A DNA stretch of 64,000 bases from Parietaria judaica (taxonomy: Eukaryota; Streptophyta; Magnoliopsida; Rosales; Urticaceae): NCBI GenBank assembly GCA_954871525.1, contig OX940872.1, forward strand, positions 9,695,180-9,759,179, given 5' to 3'. Under the pieces are notes generated by a model, which saw only the letters and a program-made list of their open reading frames with translations, was not told the origin of the DNA and made no database searches. A program made the translations under genes and the position numbers. Of this stretch, positions 46,659-59,581 are shown one piece after another (positions within the stretch are counted from its first letter, which is position 1; the number at the start of each line of letters is the position of its first letter).

Positions 46659-47912
46659 GGTCGTTAATGGCGGTTAATTATTATATATATTAAATTACTC
46701 TATATGATAAATGCTCGTTTACAGCTTTCTATCAATAATTCATTGTATCGTTTTGTAACTTTTTCCCTTTTCTGGGACATAGATGGTATAGTTAAGGAAA
46801 TGTACAGATATATAAACCATGTGACGAGTATGTCAAGAAAATGAAAACTCTCATTATTTTGCACCAATGATGAGTCAGTGAGCTCAAAAACTTGTTTCTT
46901 TTTTATGTTACTTTTATCCTTTGTTGATTAATTGAAAAGGGTTTATATAACTAGTACTAATGTTTGGAGGAGTTTTGCGGCAAATCCCACACACGCTCGC
47001 ACGGCACTCACCCAGGTCTGTCGGCCAAGTCAGTCATTGACAATACAAGCTTTCCCGCATCTAGGGGCAACTTTTCTCTATGCCAACGGAATGTGCACCC
47101 AACCTCGTTTCACTTCGACAAACTTTAATAGTGTGATAAATTAATTATTTGGATACCACGTAACTTTATTATTTTAACGAGATTATTAATTTATCGAATA
47201 TCAATTTGACAAGTTAGTATTGAGTCAGAACGGAGCAAATTAATGAGATTCTAAAGATAAATAGAGAGAGAAGTATAAGTGGATTTAATGTATAGCCAGT
47301 TCGTACAAGTATATTTTTTCGTAATTGACCACTTTTGGCCTAAAACAACCAAGTTTTAAATGAATATTGCATATTGCAATGGCAATAAATGTGTGAATGA
47401 TATGAAAGAATAACTGTGTTGTCTGTACTTCACCTGAGTAACATCACAACCTCCAACTCCAAGGGCTAAACTTCACAGTCATACACTCGTGCGCAATATT
47501 TATTACAATATTATACAGCTTTCATGACTACGAAATTAGAGGGAAAAAATATTTATTATAATTGATGTAGCACATGATCGAACCGATACATGTACTAATA
47601 TGTAAAGATATTTAAATCTGTATCTAGTATGGAATGGATAGACTCGACTTTGGTGAACTGGGATATACCACATCCAAATTCTCATACTATTGTACTAGTT
47701 AATAGATAAATAATCAACGAACTAATAGAGTAATTTGAGCTAAATTTAAGACGGGCATTATTTTCAGTTTTGTATATCGTAGCGTTGATATTTTAAGGAT
47801 ACAAATTTAAATACTCTGTAACAAAACTATAAAGATTGATTATCAATTTTTTATTTTTAATCGTTTCTTAAGTTTTTTATCGACTACAAAATATCAAGGT
47901 TCTAAATGCCGA
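46659..47912. other. Intergenic DNA, no gene seen
   Basis: The 70-codon frame at 46932-47144 shows no family resemblance. The stretch after the IBH1-like stop should contain its 3' untranslated region and polyadenylation site, which I cannot place. Confidence 0.5.
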
Positions 47913-48380
47913 TGTTTATTCCAATGGGAATAGATCTGCCAAAGGTCGAAGAACACCAAAAGAAAGATCAAAGTTGGGATAGAGGATTCTCTTTGATTAA
48001 TCGAAAGGAAGAAAAACAACTAACCCTAGTATCTAAACCACTAATTCAAGTATCTAAAGGGGAACACAAACGACTAACCCTAGCAAAAGCTTCCTAAAAT
48101 ACATCCAACTGAATCTCTACAATTACTCACATTTTCAAATCCAATCAAGAAACCAAATCAAATCCTTGAATTTACTCCTAAAGTTTGGCTCCTTTTCGGA
48201 ATAGCTTCTAGTTGATTTCTAACGTGTGTCCATAGCATACCTGCTAGGGTACGTTCAGCCTATCTGCTCGGGCCCATTGGTGCTCGGCCCATTTTTGGTT
48301 GGGATCATTTCTGCTCAGGAGCCTCCTGCTAAGGAAAGTTCTGCTGGGGTTGTTGAGTCAAGTCAGGCTTAAACTCACAG
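47913..48380 (-). repeat. Solo LTR related to copia element 2
   Basis: On the minus strand this 468-base unit starts TGTGAGTTTAAGCCTGACTT and ends ATTGGAATAAACA. Copia element 2 LTRs start TG(C/T)GAGTTTAA(C/G)CCTGACT and end ATTGGAACCAACA. AAC-CCC-AGCAG motifs, TTTAGGA, TTTGATTTGGTTTC, TTTTAGGAAG and GCTAGGGTT follow in the same order. No internal element sequence adjoins it. Flanking pentamers GCCGA (47908-47912) and GCCAA (48381-48385) could be a target duplication with one mutation. LTR-LTR recombination that deleted the rest is the usual origin. Confidence 0.8.
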
Positions 48381-51053
48381 CCAATGCCGACGAAAATATC
48401 GATAGGAAAATTGGAAAGAAAAAAAAAAGGGCATGCTGCATGCCCATGGAATATCGATGCAAAAATTAGAGATATTTTCAAATATTGCGACAATTGTTTT
48501 TATATAAGTTTAAATTACTTATTTATTATTGTTGATGTGCAAATTCTTCGTTTTTTCGTACGAGTTTTGAATTGATTAAATTCGTAATACAATAAATAGA
48601 AGGCTTTAAATGATATTTAATGTTCGCATAAGCCCATTTACAAAGCCCAAAAGCCCACTAAGACACATGGCCGATGTAAAGCCCACGAACAAGAAGTTGT
48701 TGGGGACCCAGGCTCGGATCCCGTGTATATTATCGCGAAATGTGCCTTTGAACCGTCCGGGTAACATTTAAAAATTATTTTAAAGCGAAAAACTTGTTAT
48801 CCGTACAACGGTCAGGATATCGGATAATAAACATATTACAAGATCTGATAAATATTATGCAATTATATTCATAAATCATTATTAATAATTTAGTCTATAG
48901 GAAACAAATAAAAGTTGTAAATGGTCGCATTTATTAACCCAATGCATAAGGCCATACCTAATAAGATCAAAATATAATCTTATCTTCTTATCTATTTATT
49001 CTAAATATATATATATATATATAGATATAATAAAATTTGAATTTTAATTATCTAGATCCAACGGTTGAGATCAATCTTAAACCGATTTAATGGATCAAAT
49101 TAAATGAGGATAAAATCAAATACCCTAAGGCTTGGTTAGAAACCCTACTTCGATTTTATCCATTTAGTAAATTCAAAAATTATATGTTATATACATAATT
49201 TATTAATTTCCAATCCGACGGTATAGATTAATCCTTAAACCGATCCAACAGATACAATTAATTAATAAAATTCAAAAAACCTAAGCTTGGTCACCAAGCT
49301 ATTAATTTTGAATTACATTTAGGCTTAAAATCAATTATTTTAATCCAACAATTGATATTAAATACAAACCGATCCAATAGATTAAATTGATTTAGGAGTT
49401 TTGCTCAAATACCAAAACATTTGGTACTTATGCCGAAAATATGTAAAGACCAAATCTTATCATTCAAATGTATTAGGTTTCCACATTCCATGCAGCCCAT
49501 TTCGAATTACACATATTAAATATATAAAAATATATTTTATTTATCAATATAAATCCATTAATTATTAATAAGATATTAATAATTAATCCCAAATAATTAA
49601 ATTTTATTAATATCCTCTGATCTGAATATCACACTTTCAAATGTCATGGTGACACACCATCATTTCAATTCGTGACATGTGATTCAATTTCATAGTTTAC
49701 CGAAACGATCATAAACTTAGAAATTTTCTAAATCACAAACCGTAAGTCGAATTGACTCGGTTCCAAAAGAAAAGTTTCTTAGAAATTAATTTCCAACAAC
49801 TTTCATGTTGACAGAAAATCCAAATTCTACTTTATTTCTCAGTTAATTTCGGTTACCCAGATATGGTACTTTGCCACATTACTGATAAAACTATATGATG
49901 TCTTACACGACTTCAGTTTTATAAATCTTGCCAAATGATTAAACATCTCAAAATGTTCCTATCCTGGGGACCATGTACCCGTATCACTTTAGCTCAACGA
50001 TTGGCTAGGATGTTCGTCAAACCTCGGTCTAATTCCACTATAAACCCGAGGTTGCACTCTTTAGTGATACAGTATATAACTATATATTATTCCCTTAATT
50101 ACAGCAGGCTGTCCATTGATACAATCAAATTTAGGTTATTGATCTTTCACTTGATGCTCGCGGTGTTTACCGTTTTTCCCCTCACTGCATTTTTATCCTT
50201 GACTCAGTCAGTAATATCATGAGTAACCCACTTACGGTTTCAATTCATAAGTTGCGCACGGGTACTTCTCACTTCTCACCACCGAAAATCAGGGGAATCA
50301 TCATGACACTGAAGAGAGCTGTGTGATGCCCATGTCTATGACTAAGCTACCTTTACTGCTGACTATTATGTTCCCAAAATAGTAGTGTTGGGAACATCAG
50401 CAATATATGTGCTCTTTAATGGTTAAATCAAAGAACAATCAAGCCAGCAACTCAACCTCAAGATTACTCAGGACTTAGATCGAATATCCATTTGATCATC
50501 TACTAGTGACTCGAATCCAAGTTATTAGTGACGGTCTTATATGATAACTTCGAGAGTTAAAGTCACGTCTAGTCTAGTATGAAGACACTTCATACTTAAT
50601 GCACTTGTAGTGAGTGTGACGCAGACGAAATCCATAATAGGATTATAACCTTGTCATATTAATGACCTTATACGATTAATGGGCTCTCACCCAGTTAATC
50701 GGGTCACGAACATTTTAAGTTCATTTATTATTATTATTAATAATTCTTCCTCATATTGAATCTATTGTGATAATAATAACATAATTGTATCCTTTATGAA
50801 CTAAGGAACGAACGTTCTATTTTACACTACCAAAAACTATAATAAGATTAACATAATAAGAACCATCTTTTAATTAACGACTCGTCATTCTGTCCGGCAT
50901 TACGTTATATTTAAGAGTTTTCTATCCAGCATTACGTTGTATTTGAGAGTTTTCTTCTTGTTATTCTCTACTTCTTCTCCTCTTTCTCTTGCTTCGACGT
51001 GATTGTTGTCTGTACTTGTTCGTCTATGTTCATAGTCACAATAAACTTACCGA
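48381..51053. other. Probable relic of an LTR-type repeat, no gene seen
   Basis: About 48650-50870 reads like non-coding retrotransposon DNA: moderately complex, gene-free, with three loose copies of a unit (ATCCAACGGTTGAGATCAAT, AAACCGAT(T/C)(T/C)AA) near 49055-49105, 49213-49262 and 49343-49390. I found no LTR pair, primer site or coding remnant, so the assignment is weak. No convincing gene is present. Confidence 0.35.
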
Positions 51054-51058
51054 GGACG

Positions 51059-51641
51059 TGCGAGTTTAACCCTGACTTGGCTCAACCCCTAGCAGATACT
51101 TCCCCACTAAGGATCTCCCCACCAAAGCTTCCCTTAGCTGAGAAAGGCCCGAGCAGAAATTTCCCTAGCAGGAATTCCCCCATCAGAGATATCCCCACCA
51201 GAGATGGGTCCGACTAGAGATTCTCCAAGTAGGAAAAGACCCGACCAAGAATGCTCTTACGAGAGATGCCCCTAGAAGAAATGGACCCTAGAAACCCCGC
51301 TAGGGACATACGACCAGAAGTCAGCGGAACCCATTCTAGAAGGTGCCAAACTTGAGGAGCAAGTTTGGAGATTTGATTTGATTTGGTTTCCTGATTCTGT
51401 TAGGATTCGAATGTAAATGTAGAATATTTGATTGAGTTTATTTTAGGAAGTTTAGCTAGGGTTTCGTTTTCTAATCTCATATAAGTACTAGTGTTAGTCT
51501 TTTATTTTGTAACTCTTCCTTTGTATTTTTTCCTTCGACATTATCAATTAGAGAAGCTTTTTATCCTAAAATTATCTTGCTTTCTTTTCTTTTGTTCTTC
51601 GTGATTTTCTTCTTGCAGATCCAAAGAATTGGAACCAACAA
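51059..51641 (+). repeat. 5' LTR of copia element 2
   Basis: TG...CA ends. The first 250 bases are a string of short imperfect repeats (CCCCACCAGAGAT / TAGCAGGAAT). A leader-like segment with TATAAGTACTAG (about 51480) precedes the U5 part. Confidence 0.9.
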
Positions 51642-51669
51642 TTGGTATCAGAGCAAGGTTCCAAAGAAT

Positions 51670-54600
51670 ATGTCGTTACCAAGCGAGTCCACCGGAGGAA
51701 AGTTGACGACATTGACGAAGATCGGATCAAAGGAAGGGAAAATGACGCTCCATTACCCGATGCTCACAAAGAGAAATTACTCGGTTTGGGCGTTGAATAT
51801 GCGTGTGAACTTGCAGGCGCAAGGAGTTTGCGAGGTTGTAAAAGGAAACGATGTCGAAGGGCGCAAGCAGAAGATGACATCTTCCGCCAACTATTAATGA
51901 GTTATGGAAGACGACCTTCTCATGATCGCCGAGAAGGATTCTGCATATGAGGTGTGGACGACGCTTCGAACCATGCACATGGGCGCATATTGCGTCAAAG
52001 ATGCAAAGGTTAAAACCTTGAAAAGTGCATTCGAGGTCTTCGAATGGGGGACGGCGAGTCCATCAACGACTTAGCCATGTAACTCTTGTCCATTGTGACC
52101 GATATCCACTCGTTAGGAAACAAGGAGTATTAGACCACTGTTGTCAAGAAATTCCTTAGAGCCGTGCCACACAGGTATATGCAGATCGTGACATCGATGG
52201 AGCAGTTTGGCGACCTAGCCACCATGACGATCGAGGAGGTTGTTGGTCGCCTCAAAACCCATGGGAGAGACTTCAGGGTTATGGTGACGGAGAAGAGGAG
52301 AGGAGAAGCACCTCGTGCTCACGCATGAAGAATAGACAGTCAGAGAAAAGAAAAATGGGGGAGCAGAATTCTCTTTTAGTTCCTCTGGTCGGAGTAACTA
52401 TGGCGGAGAAAGCCGAGGACGTGGTAGACGTTGTGGACGAGGGTGAGGTAGAGACACGCGAGGTCACGGTAGTGGTGCACCCCGTCAAGAGAGCACGACC
52501 ATGAGAGATAAGAGCACAATGAAGTGCTATAATTGTCAGAAGCTTGGGCACTTTGCCTTAGAGCGCCGCAACAGGAATCACAGAGAAGAAGCGAATCTGA
52601 TGAGATTCAATGAAGACCAGCCGGCTCTGATGTTTGCCGAAGAAGAGGTGAGCCTGGACGAATAAGAAGACGAGGAGACGATTCGCGTAGGTGAAAGAGA
52701 GCAGATCTGCCAGGATATTAGGGAGCAGAGCTCCCCGAACAGCAGGGAGCAGACTTGCTCAAAATCTGAGCAGAGACCAGAGACCAGAGATCAGCGAATA
52801 GAGAGCTCTGAGATCAGACCTACTCTAAGATGGTGTTCCTGATCGAGGACAAGGTTATTGCGAACCTCCTCATTGACGCAGAGCGGAAAGTCTCTACCGA
52901 TGTTTGGTACCTTGGAAATGGCGCGAGCAACCACATGACAGGAGACCGAGCTAAGTTTGAAGAGCTCGATAAGAAGATCACAGGGAGCGTGAAATTCGGT
53001 GACGGTTCAATCGTTAAAATTAGAGGCAGAGGGTCCATCCTGATCGTCTTCAAGAATGAGGACCAACGCCTCATGACCCAAGTGTACTAAATCCCAAAGC
53101 TGTAGAGTAACATCATCAGCCTCGAACAGATGATACAGATCAGAAACACAGTGATGATGTCTCGTCCCTATCTGAAGATGCAGAAAAAAGTGAAGAGAAT
53201 GCCGAGCATGATGTACAAGATTCTCTTGGAGACTACCAGCCCGTCTGCTTAATGGCGTCCCTAACATACCCGACTTGGTTTTTCCATGCAAGATTTGGGC
53301 ACGTCAATTTCTACGCGCTTAAAATGATGGGAGAGAAGGAGATGGTTGTGGGGTCCCCAAGATTGAAAACCCCAACCAGCTATGCGAATGCTGCGTGATC
53401 GCGAAACAGGCTATAGTGCCATATCGATCAAGGCAAAGTTCCAAACAGAACGACCTCTCCAAATGGTGCATGCGGACCTCTATGGTCCAATCACCCCAGA
53501 AACTCTAGTTGGAAGCAAGTATTTTCTACTACTTATTGACTACTACATTCGTTGGTTGTGGATCTACACGCTCGAGGAGAAAAGTGGATCCTTAAACGTC
53601 TTCAAGAAGTTCAAGAGGCTCATGGAGAATGGGTCAGAACGCAAGATGAAGGTCTTGAGAACACACCGAGGTGAAGAATTCACATCCCAGCAGTTCGGAG
53701 AGTTCTCCGGTGAGGAAGGAGTCGAGCGCCACCTGACCGCACCGTACACTCCCCAGCAGAATGGTGTGGTTGAGAGACGAAACCGGACATTCATGGACAC
53801 ATCAAGGAGCTTGTTGAAGAGTATGCAAGTACCGGTGATATTTTGGGGAGAATTAGTTAGACACGCGGTCTCTTTGCTAAACCGTTTGCCAACGAAGGCA
53901 CTAGGAGAGCGCACTCCCTACTAGGCATAGAATGGGAAGAAACCCTATCTGGAGCACTTGAGAGTGTTTAGGTGCACCGCACATGTGAAGACTGTAGGTT
54001 CCCATCTCAAGAGCTCGATGATAGGAGTCATACAGTGGTGTACCTTGGCGTTGAAGACGGAAGAAAGGCACACAGACTATTTGACCCCGGACGCGGCAAG
54101 ATATAGGTGAGCAGAGACGCCGTGTTGAAAGAAGAGAAAAAGTAGGATTGGCACGACGAGAACAAATACCCCGAGCAGAACTCAGTTGAGTTCGTAGTCA
54201 AAGAAGAGTGCGTTGCCGAGCAGGAAGGTACCCCTACAAGCTCATTCAGCTCGGCTTACCGCACCAGCTCTGGTCCCCTTACCAGCTCTGGTACCTCCAC
54301 CAGAGATTCGTGCCCGAGTACACCTAGGGCACCAAGCCCGGGCAGAACCAGCTCGTCCAACTCAGGAGATTCCTCGATCAAAGGTGGCCCAAGGGGATTC
54401 CGTACCCTAGCAAAAGTCTATGAAGGGTCTCAGGAAGTTGAGATGAACCTAAAAAAGTTGTCCTTGTTGTGCGCCGATGAGCCAGCCAACTACTTTGAGG
54501 CATCAAGCGAGCAGGAATGGCAGGAGGTGATGGAGAAGGAGCTGGAATTCTTCTAGAAGGATAGGACATAGGAGCTCACTTACCTGCCCAAAGGTCAAAA

Positions 54601-55690
54601 ACCCATTGGCTTGAAGTGGGTGTACAAGCTCAAGAAGGACATCGAGGGGAATGTTCTAAAGCACACGGCAAGGCTAGTAGCCAAAGGCTATGTGCAGAGG
54701 CAAGGATTCGACTTCGAGGAAGTCTCTGGCCCCGTGGCGAGACTAGACACGATCAAACTCATTCTAGCCCTAGCAGCTCATAGAGGTTCGGAGATTCACC
54801 ACATGGATGTCGAAACGGAATTTTTAAATGGTGACCTCAAGGAAGAAGTCTACGTCAGTCAACCTGAAGGTCTTGGCGTCAAGGGCAAGGAGAAGAAGGT
54901 GTATTAGCTCTCGAAGGCTTTATACAGGATACGTCAAGCTCCAAGGGCATGGAACGTACGCCTCAACAAAAGCTTGGGGAGTTTTGGATTTATAAAGTGC
55001 TCTAGGGAGCAGATAGTGTACACCAGGAGCAGTAGAGAAGAAGTTCTGGTCGTCGGGGTGTATGTAGACGACATGATAGTCACTGAATCCAGCATAGGAG
55101 GACTAGAAGGATTCAAGAAGGAAATAATGGCCGAGTTCGAGATGAGTCATCTTGGATTACTTTCTTACTACCTTTGTATTGAGGTGGAGTAGAAGAAAGA
55201 TTGCATTACACTGAAGCAGTCGGCCTACGCGAAGAAGATTCTCAAGCAGTTCGAGATGGCGGATTGCAACCCGAGCAAGTACAAAATGGAGGCAAAGTGG
55301 CAGCTCGAGAAGGATGCTGAAGGAAGAGCACCGGAGGGATGGAGTTCTACCTCAACGGGAATATTATCACTTGGCAGTAGTAGCTCTATCCTCATGTGAA
55401 GCGAAGATCATGGCAGCAATCGCAGCAGCGTGTCAAGCTATGTGGTTGAAAGGGATACTGAGTGAAGTGACCAGAGATGAGCATAAGCCAATTACACTCT
55501 ATGTAGACAACAAGTCCGCAATAGCGTTGATAAAGAACCCAGTGTTTCATGGTCGGAGCAAACACATCGACACTCGGTATCATTATATTCGCGAGTGTGT
55601 GGAGAAGCAGAAAATCATCGTGGAGTTTGTCAGCACAAGGGAACAGCGTGCAAACACACTTACCAAGGCTCTTGCAAGAGTTAAGTAGAC
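51670..55690 (+). pseudogene. Broken gag-pol of copia element 2
   Basis: Remnants in order: gag start (51670) with NYSVWALNMRVNLQ, soon hitting a stop; a zinc knuckle, CYNCQKLGHFALER, at 52525-52566 whose last Cys is Arg (CGC at 52564-52566); a protease reading WYLGNGASNHM at about 52905-52937, with Gly (52914-52916) where the catalytic Asp belongs; an integrase core (53382-53924) with VHADLYGP and NGVVERRNRT but RTHRGEEF, so a catalytic Asp is replaced by His; RT pieces (54611-55190) with YVDDMIV retained; and RNase H (about 55380-55688) with LYVDNKSAIAL and SKHIDTRYHYIRE. There are stops and frame changes throughout, and sequence appears to be missing between RT and RNase H near 55200-55350. 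It cannot be functional. Confidence 0.9.
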
Positions 55691-55745
55691 GAGAGAGCTG
55701 CTCGGAGTGAAGAATCTCGACCCAAGTCAAGCTTACGGGAGAGAA

Positions 55746-56302
55746 TGTGAGTTTAAGCCTGACTAGGCTCAACCCCTAGCAGAGACTAACCCACCAGGGA
55801 TCTCCCCACCAGAGCTTCCCTTAGCAGAGAAGGGCCCGAGCAGAAATCTCCTTAGCAGGAATTCCCCCACCAGAGATCTCCCCACCAGAGATTGGTCCGA
55901 CCAGAGATTTCTCCTAGCAGGAATGCTCCTACCAGAGATGCCTCTAGCAGAAATGGACCCTAGAAGCCCTGCTAGGGACATACGGCCATAAGTCAGCGGA
56001 ACCCATTCTAGAAGGTGCCAAACTTGATGAGCAAGTTTGGAGATTTGATTTGTTTTCCTGATTCTGTTAGGATTCGAATGTAAATGTAGAAGATTTGATT
56101 GAGTTTATTTTAGGAAGTTTAGCTAGGGTTTCGTTTTCTAATCTCCTATAAGTACTAGTGCTAGTATTTTATTTTGTAACTCTTCCTTTGTATTTTTTCC
56201 TTCGACATTATCAATCAGAGAAGTTTTTTCTCCCAAAATTTTCTTGCTTTCTTTTCTTCTTCATGATTTTGTTTTTGCATATCTAAAGAATTGGAACCAA
56301 TA
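55746..56302 (+). repeat. 3' LTR of copia element 2
   Basis: Starts TGTGAGTTTAAGC. It ends CCAATA, not CCAACA, so the terminal CA has mutated. Shorter than the 5' LTR by small deletions. Confidence 0.9.
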
Positions 56303-56307
56303 GGACG

Positions 56308-56378
56308 TAGTGCACTACCGCCTTGGGACGAACCACTATAAAAAAAAAATCCCCGTCTCGTTTATTTACTTTTATCTG

Positions 56379-56414
<36 letters not shown>

Positions 56415-57433
56415 TTTGAGAGTTTGCAACGGGAAGGATCGAATGGCTCCAAAGTTAATATTTTAATATAACATATACTCACAAGTCACATTGACTGTTT
56501 TAGGTGAGAAACTACGTCAACAATTACCACAATACATAAATAAATAACTAAAAAATCACCCTAATAGTAAGACATCGTATTGATAAATTATAGTTATATT
56601 AATATAAATATAAAAATTATCTTGTAACTTATAAAAAATATCAATATATATATATAAGGTTACAATTAATATAAAACATCACAGTGCTAGGTTATAATTG
56701 TTCACGGCCATGCGCATGCCGAAATCATGCCATTTGCCGCAACTCTAAAAAAAGGAGCACATTGAAGACATACCGGGGAATTTAGAACCATGCTAAATAT
56801 AGGTCCACTATCAAGTAAAAATTATCCTGCTAAAAGTTTTGATGCATATATATATATATATATAAGATTTATTGAAATAGAGTTATAGAATTTAATATCG
56901 TAAAAAGTGAATATATAATACAATGTGAAGTTGGTGTATATTATATATATATATATATATAAATATCAATATTCTGCCCTACACTCTTTTTCCTAACAAA
57001 TATCTATTTCTTATGCATGTTGAAAGATTAAAAAAAATATATATATATACTGTTTTATGATTATCCCTGCTATACGTGGATAAAATTTTAATATATTACA
57101 CGTACTTTGAGAGGGCAAAATTTGCATAAATGAGAGGGGGTAGGAATTAACAGTTAATATACATATATATGTATATATATGTATAATCAAGTTACATGTC
57201 ATAATGTGATTAAACTTCTGAAATATATCTATATATGTATTAAATTACATTTTCCTCATAACATTATAATGGAAAAGGCGAATATAGAATCTCTATGGTT
57301 TTGATATGGACTAGACAGCGGTCGTCCACACTAGCACGTTCATAGATACTGATAAAGAACTTTAAAGCAGTTAGAAGTTGAGCAAATCATAATTGGGAAA
57401 ATATCGCTATTTTACGTACTTAATAATACATAT

Positions 57434-57493
<60 letters not shown>

Positions 57494-58560
57494 TACAAAA
57501 CCATCTTTATGATCTTTTATTAAATTAAGGTGCATATTATCTTATATCAAAAGGTTTATTTACTGCAAAAATACTAAATTATTAATTTCGTAGCATTTAA
57601 ATACATGTGACAGTTTGGTTCTATTTTCCGAAATTGATTTTCCGTATTCTAATTCTTAAATTTAGTAAAACGCTATTAAAAAACATGTTTAGTTTTATTA
57701 AAATTATGTTTCTTACCTTTGAATTTTTTTTAAAAAAGTACAATGCATATAAAAAGTTTTTCCTACTTTATTCAAACTTAAATTTAACTATTTTTCTCTC
57801 CTCCTGATATCTTGACACACTATTTTAATATATTTTTTATCTAAATTTTAAAACTCTATAACTTTTTGTACAAACTTCGGAATAACTCATACATATCTTT
57901 GGAAAGCATATAACAAGAGAATCTAAGTATAGGTGAGAAGTTATAATTTTGACATATTTAAAATACATGTTACATATATATTGAAAAATATTTGTAAACA
58001 ATTATATAAAAAATATATCCAAACAAAATTTCAAAATATTCTTTAATATAATTCTTAATCCCTTTTCTAAAATTAAAAAACAGAATCAGAAAATAAAATA
58101 AAATTAAAACAAAACCAATGCTCCCAAGTTCTTTTTTTTTTCAGCGAAAATACATAAATTAAAAACATATTAATTGTTCATTTAATCATTTCAATAAATT
58201 AAAAAAATATGAATTGTTCATTTGATCACTCTCAAAAAGTGCTCTCGTTAAGCGGTCGTGTGTAGCACAAGGAAATCGGACTCGTATCCATGAGAAAGCA
58301 AAGTAAATAGAAACTAATTCACAAAAAAAAAAAAAAAAAAAAAAAACATAAAACAAACTGTTTAAGATAATCAAACTAGCATAATAATTATGTGATCAAT
58401 AGAAAATTACAAAAAATGAAATCGAGAATTGAATGTAGCCACAAAGTTTCAAGAATCATTTTATCGTCTTGTTAATAAATTACTAATAATAATGCTAAAG
58501 TAAATCCCTAAATATTCTGTTGATATAAAAAAAAAAAAAAGAAAAAAAAAAAACACCATG
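56308..58560. other. Extremely AT-rich intergenic DNA, no gene seen
   Basis: Several (TA)n tracts occur (about 56381-56410, 56945-56960, 57437-57490) along with A-tracts at 58322-58345 and 58529-58553. No coding frame above background was found. Confidence 0.6.
57437..57490. repeat. (TA)n microsatellite, about 54 bases
   Basis: Uninterrupted alternating A and T. Confidence 0.95.
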
Positions 58561-58817
58561 AAATGCCTAAAAATCACTTAACGTTTAAGGGAATTGTCCA
58601 TAGTTTCAAAAAATTCATTTATACCCATTTTAAAAATATATTGGACCATATTAACTCTGATTTTAACTATATTTATTTTATTTTCGTATTTAATTATTTT
58701 TATATATTTTATTTTTGAAATTAAATTATTTATCCTTAAATTTTGGTTGAAAACTTCCCCTATTAATTAGGATATTATTTAATTTTGTTACTTTGACCCA
58801 AAAATTAAATATTTCCA

Positions 58818-58824
58818 TCTCTCT

Positions 58825-58873
<49 letters not shown>
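58818..58873. repeat. (CT)n microsatellite
   Basis: About 50 bases of CT dinucleotides. The long Arg/Glu frames on the minus strand (58726-59133) come from this tract and the adjoining GC-rich block. Confidence 0.95.
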
Positions 58874-58876
<3 letters not shown>

Positions 58877-59367
58877 GAATTGACCACCATCGCTGGATTT
58901 GGGCCGAGAGCACGGCAACTTCGGGCGTGACTTCGGTGACCGTGGTCGCAGTTGCCGAGGCGGCGACCGTGGCCTCCGTCGCGGTCGCCCTCCATCGCGT
59001 CTCCTTCCTCCGTATCCCTCCGTCGCGGGCGCCCTCCGTCGCACCTCCTTCCTCTGTCGCCCCTGTCGCGCATCCTTCCTCCATCGCACTCCGTCACGGT
59101 CGCTCTCCGTTGCGGCACAATCATCCTTTCCATTCGATCGTAACTGTAATTTATTTACAGTTTTCTGTAAATATGTTTACAGTGTTAAGGTAATATATTT
59201 TATTTTTGTAAATGATTTTACAATATTTTGAAGTGATAATTTCTCTTAATTTTTGTAAATGTATTTGCACGCTTTTTAAAATGGTTTTACACTTTTTTTG
59301 AGTTATTTTACACGAATTTGCATTTGTGGATATGTATATGAAATTTCAAAATCTTGCTAACAGATTT

Positions 59368-59581
59368 GTAAACAGATTTACATAATATAAGGCAAAACGA
59401 AAACCAAGTTTCGTAAATAGATTTACACAAAATCAGGCAAAACAAAAACCAAGTTTTGTAAACAGATTTACATAAAATGACGCAAAACAAAAACCAAGTT
59501 TTGTAAACAAATTTACATAAAATGAGGCTTAACGAAAACCAAATTTCGTAAACAGATTTACATAAAATTAAGCAAGTTCCA
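59368..59581. repeat. 45-base tandem repeat, about 4.7 copies
   Basis: The unit is GTAAACAGATTTACATAAAA followed by a (T/A)-AGGCAAAACGAAAACCAA-type segment and GTTTT/GTTTC. The period of 45 is a multiple of three, so the minus strand stays open as a repeated 15-residue unit (LCKSVYKTWFLFCLI). This is a by-product, not a gene. Confidence 0.9.

Larger units (their letters stand above)
51059..56302 (+). mobile_element. Decayed Ty1/copia retrotransposon (element 2)
   Basis: The LTRs are at 51059-51641 (583 bases) and 55746-56302 (557 bases), with the target duplication GGACG at 51054-51058 and 56303-56307. The tRNA-Met primer site TGGTATCAGAGC is at 51644-51655 and a purine tract (ACGGGAGAGAA) at 55735-55745. 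The pol order protease, integrase, RT, RNase H is that of copia. The LTRs differ by many substitutions and indels, and the coding part has numerous stops and frameshifts, so it is much older than element 1. Total length is 5244 bases. Confidence 0.93.

Noticed and set aside
58726..59231. Several long Arg/Glu- or Ser/Pro-rich frames
   Set aside because: They come from the CT microsatellite and the adjoining CGTCGC-rich block, with no consistent frame.
59368..59581. CRISPR-like array
   Set aside because: The repeats are directly contiguous 45-base units without unique spacers, in a plant nuclear context.
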